The translations under genes and the position numbers were made by a program. A stretch of DNA of 64,000 nucleotides, from NCBI GenBank assembly GCA_947302435.1, contig CAMYVQ010000012.1, positions 1 to 64,000 of the forward strand. Reading direction: 5' to 3'. The notes under the pieces were generated by a model. It did no database searches. It was not told where the DNA came from and worked only from the letters and a program-made list of their open reading frames with translations. How positions within the stretch are numbered: the first letter of the stretch is position 1; the number at the start of each line of letters is the position of its first letter. This document shows, in pieces, positions 1 to 8,663 of this stretch. The stretch comes from an uncultured Prevotella sp. Its GTDB lineage: Bacteria > Bacteroidota > Bacteroidia > Bacteroidales > Bacteroidaceae.

Positions 1-22
1 TGTCGGCGACTTAGAAAGAATC

Positions 23-292
23 ACGCTAACTCCCTGATTTTCCGCAGAGATACGGAAATCAATCATTTCAAACATTCAATCATTTGAACATTTGGAACCA
101 TCTGACGAATGCTGACGAGCATTCAAGGGTATATATACGTAGTATAATATTATTTAATTATATATATTATATAATATATTATATAATATATATAATTAAA
201 AATTTTCCCCCTCACCCCACCCTAATGATGTAATGTTTAAATGATTGATTGTTTGATTTTTGTATCTACGCGGAAAATCAAGGAGTTAGCGT
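23..292. repeat. MITE-like 270-bp inverted-repeat element
   Basis: The two ends are inverted copies of each other. The left end reads ACGCTAACTCCCTGATTTTC from 23, and the right end, read on the minus strand from 292, gives ACGCTAACTCCTTGATTTTC. About 40 bp match with 5 differences. The middle holds a perfect 48-bp all-A/T palindrome at 153-200. No ORF of convincing content lies inside. The whole unit could fold as one long hairpin, which is the form of a miniature inverted-repeat transposable element. No clear target-site duplication was seen, so mobility is inferred from shape only. Confidence 0.6.
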
Positions 293-330
293 TTTTGCCC
301 ATTTTTTCATGGTCAAGCACACCTTACCCT

Positions 331-396
331 GCGTCAGGCTTTGACACAAGGCGCGTCTGGCTTTGCCGCGGTGCGTGTCGGGCTTTGCCCTGTGCA
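331..396. repeat. three tandem 22-bp repeats
   Basis: Three copies begin at exactly 331, 353 and 375. Each carries a core close to GCGTC(A/T/G)GGCTTTG followed by a variable tail. They lie between the inverted-repeat element and the 3' end of tsaC. There are no spacers of constant length between distinct repeats, so this is not a CRISPR. The rest of 293-447 shows no gene. Function unknown. Confidence 0.6.
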
Positions 397-447
397 GGGC
401 GTGAACGCGACAGGCTCGCTGTTTGAATGAAAGCGTAATCTAATCTT

Positions 448-1020
448 TTATTTCCTGATAATCTCAACCTGTCCGTCAGGACGCAGGCGGATGATGCTTG
501 AGGGCTTATGCGGCTGATGCTCCTGACGGCGAGTCCAGCAGACATAGTCGACGGCCTCAAGAATCTTCGGGTCGATGTCACGATAGTTCTGGGCGGCAGG
601 TTCGCCACTGATATTGGCAGAGGTAGAGACGATGGCTTTCTGAAAGCGATAGCAAAGTTCCTTGGAGAAAGGCTCGTTGGTGATACGGATGCCGATAGAG
701 CCATCTTCGGCAATAAGATTCGGAGCCAAATTCACGGCTCCGTCGAGAATGAGCGTAGTGGGACGTTCGGGAGCACAGTCGATGAGCTGCCACGCTACGT
801 CGGGCACATTCCTCACATAGCGCTGCAGACGAGCATCACTGTCTACGAGGCAGATGAGTGCCTTCGAATCGTCACGCTGTTTGATTTCATACACCCGTTT
901 CACAGCCTCGGCATTCGTGGCATCACAGCCGATGCCCCACACCGTGTCCGTGGGATAGAGAATCACCCCACCCCGTCGCATCACTTCTATAGCATTCCTG
1001 ATGTCCTGTTCCTGTGTCAT
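448..1020 (-). CDS. tsaC: threonylcarbamoyl-AMP synthase (Sua5/YciO/YrdC family)
   Basis: This 190-residue protein is a single YrdC domain. It makes threonylcarbamoyl-AMP from threonine, bicarbonate and ATP in the cytoplasm, the first step of the t6A37 modification of ANN-decoding tRNAs. The signature YPTDTVWGIGCD is at residues 22-33, and an STSANISG block lies in the C-terminal half. The length suits the short TsaC form that lacks the extra Sua5 domain. An upstream in-frame extension to 1059 begins in sequence that does not fit the family, so the ATG at 1020 is chosen. It is the last gene of a long minus-strand series. Family and reaction are well established. Confidence 0.93.
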   Translation of the reverse strand: MTQEQDIRNAIEVMRRGGVILYPTDTVWGIGCDATNAEAVKRVYEIKQRDDSKALICLVDSDARLQRYVRNVPDVAWQLIDCAPERPTTLILDGAVNLAPNLIAEDGSIGIRITNEPFSKELCYRFQKAIVSTSANISGEPAAQNYRDIDPKILEAVDYVCWTRRQEHQPHKPSSIIRLRPDGQVEIIRK

Positions 1021-1075
1021 TATCTTCTGTTTTTTAAAAACAACGGCAAAATGCGACAAATTATTGCACAGATCA

Positions 1076-1966
1076 TCATCTTGTAATCCCTAATTCGACC
1101 AACTTGCCATAGACGCGATTTCCGAGCTCCACGGCTCCTTGGGCATTGAAATGCAGACCGTCTTCAAGCAACGGAAGGTCACTGGCATCAACGACATGAA
1201 AATTCGCGTCTTCCTTAGCCAAACGCTCCAAAGCATCGGCCACACGCTGACTGCGCTGGCGGCTCTTCAAAGAGAAGTTTCCACAAACCACAGGCAGGTC
1301 AACATACGCTGGATTACCGGTCACTTCGACCAAATGACGGCGGAGGTGGGCAACAACGGCTTTTAAGTTGTCGTAATAGAGACTGTCTGCCTTCTGGTCG
1401 CTCTCGCCCTGATGCCACAACAGGACCTTGATTTCGTAAGGCGCAGGCAGGTTTTTCAGACAATCGTCGATTTGCCGTTCAAAAGCCAACAACAGTGACT
1501 TGCCCCCATGACTGGCCGACGTGGTACCACAAAGGAAAGTGGTGTCGGCACTCCAATAGAGGCCATGAGTGCTCGACTTACAAGAAGGGTCGATGGCCGT
1601 ACCGCCATCGGTATGCTTAATGACATAGAAAGGCCGCTGCCAATCCTGTTCCAAGAGAGAATAGACCACAGCATCGAAACCCCAGCTCTGTTCAGCTTTC
1701 GGCTTGGCCACACGCGGCCAGAAAGGAGTGAACTGCCCTGTGGATGTTTCATAATCGCCACTGCCATAGCTCCACTGGCAGAAGTTGTATTTCACATGGG
1801 CAGGAAAATGATCCATAGGCACACGTCCGTCGGCATTCGACTGCCCAGCCGTGAGAATCACAGGAACCGGTCCCTTATAGACCCACTGATTTTCTGCCGT
1901 TTGCTGTGCCAGCAAAGTGACAGAAAAAAGCACCACAGCCGTCAACAAACTTATAAAATTTTTCAT
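1076..1966 (-). CDS. secreted SASA/CE6-like carbohydrate acetylesterase
   Basis: This is a 296-residue protein with an N-terminal signal peptide (hydrophobic stretch about residues 5-20, then LAQQ). Block I GQSNADGR (41-48) carries the likely serine nucleophile. WHQGESD (184-190) is a typical SASA/CE6 block, and DGLHFNAQG near residue 275 supplies the Asp/His pair. The family removes acetyl groups from xylan or sialic acid. The neighbouring GH115 gene makes acetylated glucuronoxylan the more likely substrate (inference). It lies 22 bp after a second esterase gene and probably shares its transcript. Exact substrate is unproven. Confidence 0.8.
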   Translation of the reverse strand: MKNFISLLTAVVLFSVTLLAQQTAENQWVYKGPVPVILTAGQSNADGRVPMDHFPAHVKYNFCQWSYGSGDYETSTGQFTPFWPRVAKPKAEQSWGFDAVVYSLLEQDWQRPFYVIKHTDGGTAIDPSCKSSTHGLYWSADTTFLCGTTSASHGGKSLLLAFERQIDDCLKNLPAPYEIKVLLWHQGESDQKADSLYYDNLKAVVAHLRRHLVEVTGNPAYVDLPVVCGNFSLKSRQRSQRVADALERLAKEDANFHVVDASDLPLLEDGLHFNAQGAVELGNRVYGKLVELGITR

Positions 1967-1988
1967 TGAGCAATTCTATTATAAACAA

Positions 1989-2693
1989 CTATCTTTCAAC
2001 ATATTGTAGAATAAAACTTTCGGCCACTGGAAGGAAGCGGTCGTGACCGAGGTCATTCAGGTGGGCGGTGTCTGTCCCATTGCCACCTTGGAAGTAAATC
2101 TTACGAAACTGCTCACTGGTGGCGAAGATGTTGCTACGGCGTGCGGCATCGAAGACCGGAATGCCATACGAGCCACAAACCTCAATCATGGCATCGACCA
2201 CCCGCTGACGGGGACTGCCCACGAAATCCTGACAAGTCCACGGAGTGAAGAAGAAAAGCTTGGCCTTGGGGTACTTTTCAATCAGCCCTTGGCACATCAT
2301 GCCGAGCCGCTCCTTGAAGGTGTCGATGCCGATGGAGTCGAGACGGCCTCGCGAAGCATCATTATGACCGGCAACAACCACCACATAGTCAAGATCGTCG
2401 CGCATGTCGGCATAACGTTTGTACATGCCCGTACCCCACTGCTTCAAGTCCAGAGCGATGCAGTTCCCGTTTCGCCCGTAGTTGAAGTATTCCATCTGGT
2501 GCTTCTGGGCAAATTTGTAGTGCCACGTGTTTTCCACCGGCTCTTTATGGTTGCGCACATAGCTGTCACCAATGAAGCCGATTTTCTTGCCCTTCAATGG
2601 GTCTGCCCCTGCCTGTTGCGCATGTGTCACGATAGGAAAGAGCAAGAATGTTGCAATCATGAAGCATTGATTGAATAAATTTCTCATAACCAT
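1989..2693 (-). CDS. secreted SGNH/GDSL-family hydrolase
   Basis: This 234-residue protein has a signal peptide (about residues 1-25, ending THAQQ). All four SGNH blocks are visible: GDS at 42-44 (Ser nucleophile), Gly/Asn in GRNGN (73-77), GHND (109-112) and DTAHLND near 208-214 with the Asp/His pair. Such proteins are esterases, often deacetylating plant polysaccharides. It stands between the GH115 gene and the SASA esterase on the same strand with short gaps, which suggests one small hemicellulose-debranching operon. Two in-frame ATGs (2693 and 2687) are possible starts; the first is given. Confidence 0.78.
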   Translation of the reverse strand: MVMRNLFNQCFMIATFLLFPIVTHAQQAGADPLKGKKIGFIGDSYVRNHKEPVENTWHYKFAQKHQMEYFNYGRNGNCIALDLKQWGTGMYKRYADMRDDLDYVVVVAGHNDASRGRLDSIGIDTFKERLGMMCQGLIEKYPKAKLFFFTPWTCQDFVGSPRQRVVDAMIEVCGSYGIPVFDAARRSNIFATSEQFRKIYFQGGNGTDTAHLNDLGHDRFLPVAESFILQYVER

Positions 2694-2717
2694 CTTGATT
2701 TTAAATATATTATAAAT

Positions 2718-5030
2718 TCACTTTGACTTTACAGGAATGACGTAAAAAGCTCGTTCGGGATTGAAATCAATGACCCACTGGTCGCAAACGATATGGTCGT
2801 CGAGTGCCTTGATTGTCAGCCGATGCCTTCCTTTTGTCATCTTCACAGGAGTGCGTTTCAGGGCCTGACCACGCAACACACTCTGTTTCCAAGACTCAGA
2901 ACGGTATTTTTCCTTCAAAGAAATCACCATCGGTTCCTGATTGTCGAGCACGACCTGATAGCGCAAATCGCCACGGTCACTGGGTTGCGTGGGAATCATC
3001 GCCGTATAGAGGAAAGCCTCTTCCTCCCCCTCTGTAGGGAAGGGAGAATCAAACTCATAGACGAGTTCACCACCCTTGGGAAGGACAACGGCATTCATTG
3101 AGTGGCCAAGCATCTGAACAAGTTCGGCCTTTCCCGATCCCTCTGTAGGGGGAACGAACTGTTGGAAGTCGCAGGCATTTCTTGCAATGAGACGGTTTGC
3201 AGAGGGATGTTGTGGCAACTCAGTGCGCACCTGGCCGAACACAGGCAGGTCACGGGGGGAAGCCGACATCAGACCGTTCCACTTGCCGTTGTTCATCGTG
3301 TTGTAGTGTTCTGTCAGTTGCTGAATCTCATTATATGCCTTCCGGCTCTCCTCCTCGTTGGAAAGCATCTTTCGCGACATGGCGGCAGAGGCGTGAACGG
3401 GGTAAAGCACATGGGCGAAATAGGCCTCTTGCCGCCCCTCCATCACAAGGGGACGATAGGTGTCGACGGTGGCTTCGATACGGGCAAAAGCTTCCATACG
3501 CTGATAGGCCTCCCTCAACGAGAACTCGGTGTGTTGGGGTACTGACTTGCCACCCGGATAGAGCTTCTTGTCAAGTTCCACCTGTGTCCACCCCATAAAT
3601 TCGGGCTTGCGGATGGCATTCAGCCTATAAAGCTCACGCATAGCCGGGGCAATGGCCTTTCCTACCAGACTTCCAAACTGTGTACAGAGCCATTGTTCCA
3701 AGTGCCGTTCAAGTGTCGACGGGTTCACTCCGTCAATATCCCAAGCCATATCCATGAACAGCTCCAACTGATAGGCTGCCACCTTCGGGTCATGCACATT
3801 GGCAATCCACAGCCGTCGGCAGTGATGGTCATAGGCCGCACGCATCTCCGAGTAGAGAAGTCCGGGTTGGGTCGTCGTAAGCCACAGGTAGTCGTGAGGC
3901 CGCCCCCAGTAGCTAAGATGGTAATAGACACCGCCCCCACCGCTCCGCTGCTGCTGTTCGGCATCAGGCAGACGGGTCAGGTAGCCATAGTTGTCATCAC
4001 ACCACATCAGGGTCACATCGTCGGGCACCTGCAAGCCACTCTCCAATATCTCCAAAACCTCTTTATAAGGGATGAAGACCTGCGGTACACGCGCCACCTC
4101 TTTCTGATAATACTTGCGAATCAGTTTGCGCTGGTCGTCGATAACCGCCTGCAAGCCTTCCAGTTTCTCTTTCGGGGTCTTGACACCCTCCATTGAGCCA
4201 TCGTGAATGCCACGCATGCCCAATGTCAGGAACATCTCGCTGCCTTTCACTTCCTTCAGCCGCTCCGCCCAGTACTGTTGCACCTGCTCGCGGTTGGTGA
4301 TGTAGTTATACGGGCCTCGTTGCACAGGGGCCCACTCGGCCACATTATTGCGCAGCAACGGTTCACAATGACTGGTGCCGATGAGAATGCCAAAGGAGTC
4401 GGCAAGCTCCTTATTGCCCTTCACGGTGAAGAAGCCCGGCGTTCCTTCGTGCATGGCCGGCCAGACGATGTTTGCCCGCAAGCGCATCATCAGTTCAAAG
4501 AGACGGCGGTAGGTGTCCGGTCCCATTCCGTCGGTCGACCAGCGACGTAACGACCAGTCCTCGTCGTTGATGAAAATGCCACGATAATCTACTGAAGGGG
4601 TATGCTCGACAAAGAACGTGTCAGGCAGCGACAGGGGATAGGAACGGCTGTGCGGACGCACATCTCCCCACCACACCCACGGCGAGACACCGGCCATACG
4701 CGATAGCTCCAACAGTCCGTAGGCCGTACCGCGACCGTTATGTCCCTCAATCAGGATCTGCCCCTGCGAGACACTGAGACGGAAGCCGTCGTCGCTGCCC
4801 CGCCCCTGCACAATGCGGATGGTGGCCTTTTTCGAGAATACAGGCTTCATGCCTGTCACCTGCTCCATATCGCTCTCAAACATTTGCAGGGCTATGTTCA
4901 CTACAGGATCGACCTTGCCCACTATCTGATAGCTGACAGGATGCTGACCGTCGAACCAAGTCACATCAGCAGCACCCTGCATAGCCAGCGAGGCCAGCAA
5001 GACAGAAAAGAAGAGGAGCGCTTTTTTCAT
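2718..5030 (-). CDS. GH115 alpha-glucuronidase, secreted
   Basis: A 770-residue protein with a signal peptide (residues 1-20). Whole-length character fits glycoside hydrolase family 115, whose members remove (4-O-methyl)glucuronic acid side chains from xylan. Recognisable blocks are GRGTAYGLLELSR and WVWWGDV near residue 95-125, then YRGIFINDEDW and NIVWPAMHEGTPGFF. It ends with a beta-rich C-terminal region. It is somewhat short for the family, which often exceeds 830 residues. Two GC-rich micro-repeats sit in frame in the C-terminal third (3021-3047 and 3131-3153). Ten bases separate its start from the prfC stop upstream, so it may be read from the prfC transcript. Together with the two esterases it would debranch acetylated glucuronoxylan. 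Confidence 0.85.
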   Translation of the reverse strand: MKKALLFFSVLLASLAMQGAADVTWFDGQHPVSYQIVGKVDPVVNIALQMFESDMEQVTGMKPVFSKKATIRIVQGRGSDDGFRLSVSQGQILIEGHNGRGTAYGLLELSRMAGVSPWVWWGDVRPHSRSYPLSLPDTFFVEHTPSVDYRGIFINDEDWSLRRWSTDGMGPDTYRRLFELMMRLRANIVWPAMHEGTPGFFTVKGNKELADSFGILIGTSHCEPLLRNNVAEWAPVQRGPYNYITNREQVQQYWAERLKEVKGSEMFLTLGMRGIHDGSMEGVKTPKEKLEGLQAVIDDQRKLIRKYYQKEVARVPQVFIPYKEVLEILESGLQVPDDVTLMWCDDNYGYLTRLPDAEQQQRSGGGGVYYHLSYWGRPHDYLWLTTTQPGLLYSEMRAAYDHHCRRLWIANVHDPKVAAYQLELFMDMAWDIDGVNPSTLERHLEQWLCTQFGSLVGKAIAPAMRELYRLNAIRKPEFMGWTQVELDKKLYPGGKSVPQHTEFSLREAYQRMEAFARIEATVDTYRPLVMEGRQEAYFAHVLYPVHASAAMSRKMLSNEEESRKAYNEIQQLTEHYNTMNNGKWNGLMSASPRDLPVFGQVRTELPQHPSANRLIARNACDFQQFVPPTEGSGKAELVQMLGHSMNAVVLPKGGELVYEFDSPFPTEGEEEAFLYTAMIPTQPSDRGDLRYQVVLDNQEPMVISLKEKYRSESWKQSVLRGQALKRTPVKMTKGRHRLTIKALDDHIVCDQWVIDFNPERAFYVIPVKSK
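3021..3153. repeat. two GC-rich micro-repeats inside the GH115 gene
   Basis: Segments 3021-3047 and 3131-3153 share the core CCCTCTGTAGGG and have pyrimidine-rich left and purine-rich right halves, so each can form a short hairpin. They add runs such as PTEGEEE and PTEGSGK without breaking the frame. Related segments occur in prfC and pyrC in this window. Confidence 0.5.
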
Positions 5031-5039
5031 TGGCCTCCA

Positions 5040-6632
5040 TCAAAATTCGCTGGTGAAATGGAATTGGATATGCTCGAAATCCTGTTGCGCCATGGAGAGC
5101 ACATAGCCCGAGTCGGCAAGAAACACGTCGCGTCCCTCTTTGTCCTTCGCCATGTACTGGTACTTGCGCTTCTTGAAGGCTTCAAGCTCTGCTTCGTTAT
5201 CGCTCGAAATCCAACATGCCTTATAGAGATGCACAGGCTCCCAACGGCACTTGGCATTATACTCATTTTCCAAACGATACTGGATAACCTCGAACTGCAA
5301 CTGGCCGACAGTACCAATGATTTTGCGCCCATTGAACTGGTTGACAAACAACTGGGCCACGCCCTCGTCCATCAATTGGTCGATGCCTTTCTGCAACTGC
5401 TTGGCCTTCATGGGGTCGTCGTTCTCGATATACTTGAACAGCTCAGGCGAGAACGAGGGCAGACCACGGAAATGCAACTGCTCGCCCTCGGTGATGGTGT
5501 CGCCAATCTTGAACATGCCACCTGTATCGGGCAGGCCGACAATATCGCCCGGCCAAGCCTCGTCGATGGTCGATTTGCGTTGCGCCATGAACTGGGTAGG
5601 CGAAGTGAAACGGAGTGTCTTTCCCTGACGCACATGCAGATAGGGCACGTTGCGTTGGAACTTGCCTGAACAGACCTTACAGAAAGCGATACATGAGCGA
5701 TGGTTGGGGTCGATGTTGGCCGTAATCTTGAAGATGAAGCCCGTAAACTTAGGCTCTTCGGGCTGCACCTCGCGCTCCACAGCCTTCACAGGACGGGGCG
5801 ACGGGGCAATCTCGACAAAACAGTTCAAGAGTTCCTGCACACCGAAGTTGTTCAGGGCCGACCCAAAGAAGACAGGAGCTACCTCGGCATTTCTATAGGT
5901 CTCTACCTCAAATTCAGGATAGACACCGTCGATGAGTTCCAAATCGTCGCGGAGTTTCTGGGCATCGCTTTCCCCGACACGTGATTCCAACTCGGCGGAA
6001 TCGAGCTGCACGCTGACTTTCTCAGTGACGCGCTGCTTGTCGGGAGTGAAAAGATCGAGGTTCTGCTCATAGATATTATACACGCCCTTGAACTTCGCAC
6101 CTTGGTTGATAGGCCATGACAGGGGGCGCACCTTGATTTCGAGTTCCTGTTCCAGTTCGTCGAGCAAGTCGAAGGGGTCGCGGCCTTCGCGATCCATCTT
6201 GTTGATGAAAATAATGACGGGGGTCTTGCGCATGCGGCAAACCGTCATCAGCTTGCGTGTCTGTGTCTCCACGCCTTTGGCACCATCGACCACAATGATA
6301 GCCGAATCGACAGCAGTCAGCGTGCGGAACGTGTCTTCGGCAAAGTCCTGGTGACCAGGGGTGTCAAGGATGTTCACCTTGTAAGCCCCCTCTGCTTCCC
6401 CCGAAGGGGAGTAGTCGAACTCCATGACGGAGGTCGATACCGAAATACCGCGCTGCTTCTCGATGTCCATCCAGTCGGAGGTGGCGGTCTTTTTAATCTT
6501 ATTATTCTTCACTGCGCCAGCCACCTGAATCTGTCCGCCGAAAAGTAGGAACTTCTCGGTCAGCGTGGTCTTACCGGCATCGGGGTGCGAGATAATCGCG
6601 AATGTTCTTCTACGTTCTATTTCTTCATTCAT
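5040..6632 (-). CDS. prfC: peptide chain release factor 3
   Basis: A 530-residue translational GTPase. RF3 recycles RF1/RF2 from the ribosome after peptide release and acts in the cytoplasm. P-loop SHPDAGKTT is at 15-23, switch [10 protein letters not shown] near 92-99 and NKMD near 144. The C-terminal RF3 domain follows with the typical [12 protein letters not shown] block. Length matches the family. Between the switch I region and the DTPG motif there is an extra run (SPSGEAEG, about residues 75-82) coded by a GC-rich micro-repeat at 6385-6412, absent from the RF3 sequences I know. The start ATG at 6632 is preceded by a duplicated leader. Identification is secure. Confidence 0.96.
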   Translation of the reverse strand: MNEEIERRRTFAIISHPDAGKTTLTEKFLLFGGQIQVAGAVKNNKIKKTATSDWMDIEKQRGISVSTSVMEFDYSPSGEAEGAYKVNILDTPGHQDFAEDTFRTLTAVDSAIIVVDGAKGVETQTRKLMTVCRMRKTPVIIFINKMDREGRDPFDLLDELEQELEIKVRPLSWPINQGAKFKGVYNIYEQNLDLFTPDKQRVTEKVSVQLDSAELESRVGESDAQKLRDDLELIDGVYPEFEVETYRNAEVAPVFFGSALNNFGVQELLNCFVEIAPSPRPVKAVEREVQPEEPKFTGFIFKITANIDPNHRSCIAFCKVCSGKFQRNVPYLHVRQGKTLRFTSPTQFMAQRKSTIDEAWPGDIVGLPDTGGMFKIGDTITEGEQLHFRGLPSFSPELFKYIENDDPMKAKQLQKGIDQLMDEGVAQLFVNQFNGRKIIGTVGQLQFEVIQYRLENEYNAKCRWEPVHLYKACWISSDNEAELEAFKKRKYQYMAKDKEGRDVFLADSGYVLSMAQQDFEHIQFHFTSEF

Positions 6633-6708
6633 CTTTTTATTCTAATTTTGGTGTTCAGGCGAGCAAGCTCGGAACTTCAGTCATTTTTTCTATTTTTGAT
6701 GTTCAGGC
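6633..6708. repeat. imperfect direct repeat in the prfC leader
   Basis: The 28-bp stretch just upstream of the prfC start (6633-6660) is repeated with a few changes at 6681-6708, a period of 48 bp. Both end in GTTCAGGC on the plus strand. It looks like a local duplication of the leader. No standard promoter was recognised in the 116-bp gap. Confidence 0.45.
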
Positions 6709-6748
6709 TATGATTGTCTGATTCACCTTGATATTCTTTATTTACCTA

Positions 6749-6948
6749 CTACTCATACAAATGGAAAATGCGTTCCATGGACTGCCACTTATCGTCGCTG
6801 CGGGCATCGGCGGCAAAATTCTGGAACTTCGCCACAAAGGCTTCCCACTCCGCCTGACGAGGCAGCGTGGCCAGACGATCCATCGCCTTCTGCCAGTCAA
6901 AATCAATCGGAGTATCGACAATCATAGTGAGACGATTTTCAATGTCAG
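6749..6948 (-). pseudogene. C-terminal fragment of an L-rhamnose/L-fucose mutarotase
   Basis: The reading frame from about 6948 encodes ENRLTMIVDTPIDFDW followed by RLATLPRQAEWEAFVAKFQ and ends IFHLYE. This matches the C-terminal ~65 residues of the RhaM-type mutarotase family, whose members are about 105-110 residues. The N-terminal ~45 residues, with the conserved catalytic His and Tyr region, are missing. The frame can be extended only to a TTG at 6988, through sequence belonging to another gene fragment in a different frame. It lies just after the GH29 gene, where a sugar mutarotase would make sense. It is almost surely non-functional. Confidence 0.8.
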
Positions 6949-7017
6949 AATGCGTTTCCCATCGATGGTTGTGTCCTGCTTGAGCCAAAGATGACTATGT
7001 GCATCAATCCTTATCAT
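6922..7017 (-). pseudogene. N-terminal fragment of an amidohydrolase (fuconolactonase-like)
   Basis: An ATG 8 bases after the GH29 stop codon opens a 31-codon frame beginning MIRIDAHSHLWLKQDTTIDG. This is the start of amidohydrolase-2 family proteins: the first metal ligands are in the DAHSHLW block. The match to the family is lost after about KRIL, the frame then reads LTLKIVSL and stops at 6922. From about 6945 the DNA instead matches a mutarotase in another frame. The normal family length is about 280 residues. The fragment is what remains after a deletion that joined two neighbouring genes out of frame. Confidence 0.75.
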
Positions 7018-7025
7018 CCTCGTTG

Positions 7026-8642
7026 CTATTTTGCGATTCTCAATACAGGTGCAATCTTGTTGCAAGGCTCAGGCAACTCTACTTCCAGACCTTCAACAGT
7101 CTGACGAGCCTTCAGTTTTCCATGACCCAACAAATAGACATTCTTGATGCTTTTCTTGAAATCAGGGGTATTTTTGGCAAGCGATTTAACAAGCAGTTTT
7201 CCATCTTCCGGCCATCCCATTGCCGTCACGTACAGATACTTTGGGGTCTGATTGAAACGAATATCGCGATAGTCCATACCGTTGTACTGACCTTCGTTGA
7301 AGCCCTGCGAATTGATCTTGATGTCTTTCTCGGCAACAGGACCTTCGCCAAACTTCACCCAGGGACGGGTGCCAAAGATACTTTCGCCATTGACCTTCAT
7401 CCAAGCCTCCAGTTCGTCAAGGAAGGCAGCGGCCTTTTCGTCATACGTTCCATCGGCACGCAAGGGGATGTTGAGCAACAGATTGCCGTTTTTCGACACA
7501 ATGTCTACAAGTTGCTTCACCATGTTCGCAGCCGACTTATAGCCTCGCTTGTAAGTGCCTGTATTATAGTGCCAGTCGCCTATACAGTTGCATGTCTGCC
7601 AAGGCTGCTCAATCATCTGATTGGGAGCACCACGCTCCACGTCCCATGTCAGGGCTTTCTTCTGGTCCTCATTCAGAATTTTGCCAAAGACCACACCACG
7701 GGGATTCTTATTATATAAATGTGTGGCAATCTTCAAGCCTGCATCGCTCAGCGGATAGAACGGCAGTACTGTGACATCGAAATAGATGAGATCGGGATTG
7801 TAGCGATTGATGGCATCGAGCGTACGGTCATAAAAGTTTGTCACGAACTCTTGTGACGGCGGACAGGCCCCATGGCTCCAGTCCCACTGTCCATGAATGG
7901 CCCCATTGTCCCAAGACCCTTTGCTCATAGGGTGGTTCTGCTGATAGAGCATCTGCGGATCCAGCCCTTCCCACCATTTGCCCTTGCCGTCTTCCTTGGT
8001 CAGATTGCCATCGTAGTAAACGCCGGCCTTCGGGCCTTCCAAATCATAGCGTTGCGAGGGTTCAAACCAAGTCCATGCATGATCGGCATGGAAGGAGATA
8101 CCCAACGGCAGTCCGGCCTTCTTGGCAGCTGCCGCCCACTCAGCCAGAATGTCACGTTTGGGTCCGATATTCTTTGAATTCCAAGGTTGGTATTTGGAAT
8201 CCCATAAATCATAGTTGTCGTGGTGGTTGCCCAATACGAAAAAATACTGTGCGCCGCAGCGTTTGTAGCGTTCAACCAATGCTTCTGGATCCCATTTCTC
8301 AGCCTTGAACAAAGGCAGCACGTCCTTGTATCCGAACTCAGAAGGGTGACCGTAGTTCTCACGATGGAAATCCGACTTGCGGTTTCCTTCCATATACATC
8401 TCACGAGCCATCCAGTCGCCTGAACCTTCCACGCACTGTGCTCCCCAGTGTGCCCAAATGCCGAACTTGGCATCGCGGAACCATTCAGGGGTCTGGTGAG
8501 TCTCCAACGACTGCCATGTAGGTTCAAACAGCCCCGTCATCATCGGTTCATGCTGTTCCGATACGGGAATCCTGTAATCGCCCTGCGCCATCGCTGTGAA
8601 TACGATCCACAACAAGCCTGCCAATACGGTGCTTCTTTTCAT
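7026..8642 (-). CDS. GH29 alpha-L-fucosidase, secreted
   Basis: A 538-residue protein with a signal peptide (residues 1-20). The N-terminal catalytic barrel of glycoside hydrolase family 29 is clear: FGIWAHWGAQC (60-70), FFVLGNHHDNYDLWDS (about 134-149, the conserved His-His region), and DLIYFDVT (284-291) with the predicted nucleophile Asp289. A C-terminal beta-sandwich follows. It releases L-fucose from glycans in the periplasm or outside the cell. It lies 21 bp downstream of an aldo/keto reductase and just before a decayed amidohydrolase/mutarotase scar, which together look like a former fucose-use cluster. Linkage preference cannot be read from the sequence. Confidence 0.9.
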   Translation of the reverse strand: MKRSTVLAGLLWIVFTAMAQGDYRIPVSEQHEPMMTGLFEPTWQSLETHQTPEWFRDAKFGIWAHWGAQCVEGSGDWMAREMYMEGNRKSDFHRENYGHPSEFGYKDVLPLFKAEKWDPEALVERYKRCGAQYFFVLGNHHDNYDLWDSKYQPWNSKNIGPKRDILAEWAAAAKKAGLPLGISFHADHAWTWFEPSQRYDLEGPKAGVYYDGNLTKEDGKGKWWEGLDPQMLYQQNHPMSKGSWDNGAIHGQWDWSHGACPPSQEFVTNFYDRTLDAINRYNPDLIYFDVTVLPFYPLSDAGLKIATHLYNKNPRGVVFGKILNEDQKKALTWDVERGAPNQMIEQPWQTCNCIGDWHYNTGTYKRGYKSAANMVKQLVDIVSKNGNLLLNIPLRADGTYDEKAAAFLDELEAWMKVNGESIFGTRPWVKFGEGPVAEKDIKINSQGFNEGQYNGMDYRDIRFNQTPKYLYVTAMGWPEDGKLLVKSLAKNTPDFKKSIKNVYLLGHGKLKARQTVEGLEVELPEPCNKIAPVLRIAK

Positions 8643-8663
8643 GTTTTTGTGTTTTTTATAATC

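Noticed and set aside
153..200. A/T palindrome considered as a replication origin or tRNA-like structure
   Set aside because: No DnaA boxes, origin genes or tRNA features are nearby; it is explained as the centre of the inverted-repeat element.
331..396. Tandem repeats considered as a CRISPR array
   Set aside because: Units are only 22 bp and directly joined without unique spacers; no cas genes are present.
4740..5669. 309-codon open frame on the plus strand
   Set aside because: It runs antisense across GH115 and prfC, has no recognisable domain and spans two real genes; a shadow of codon bias.
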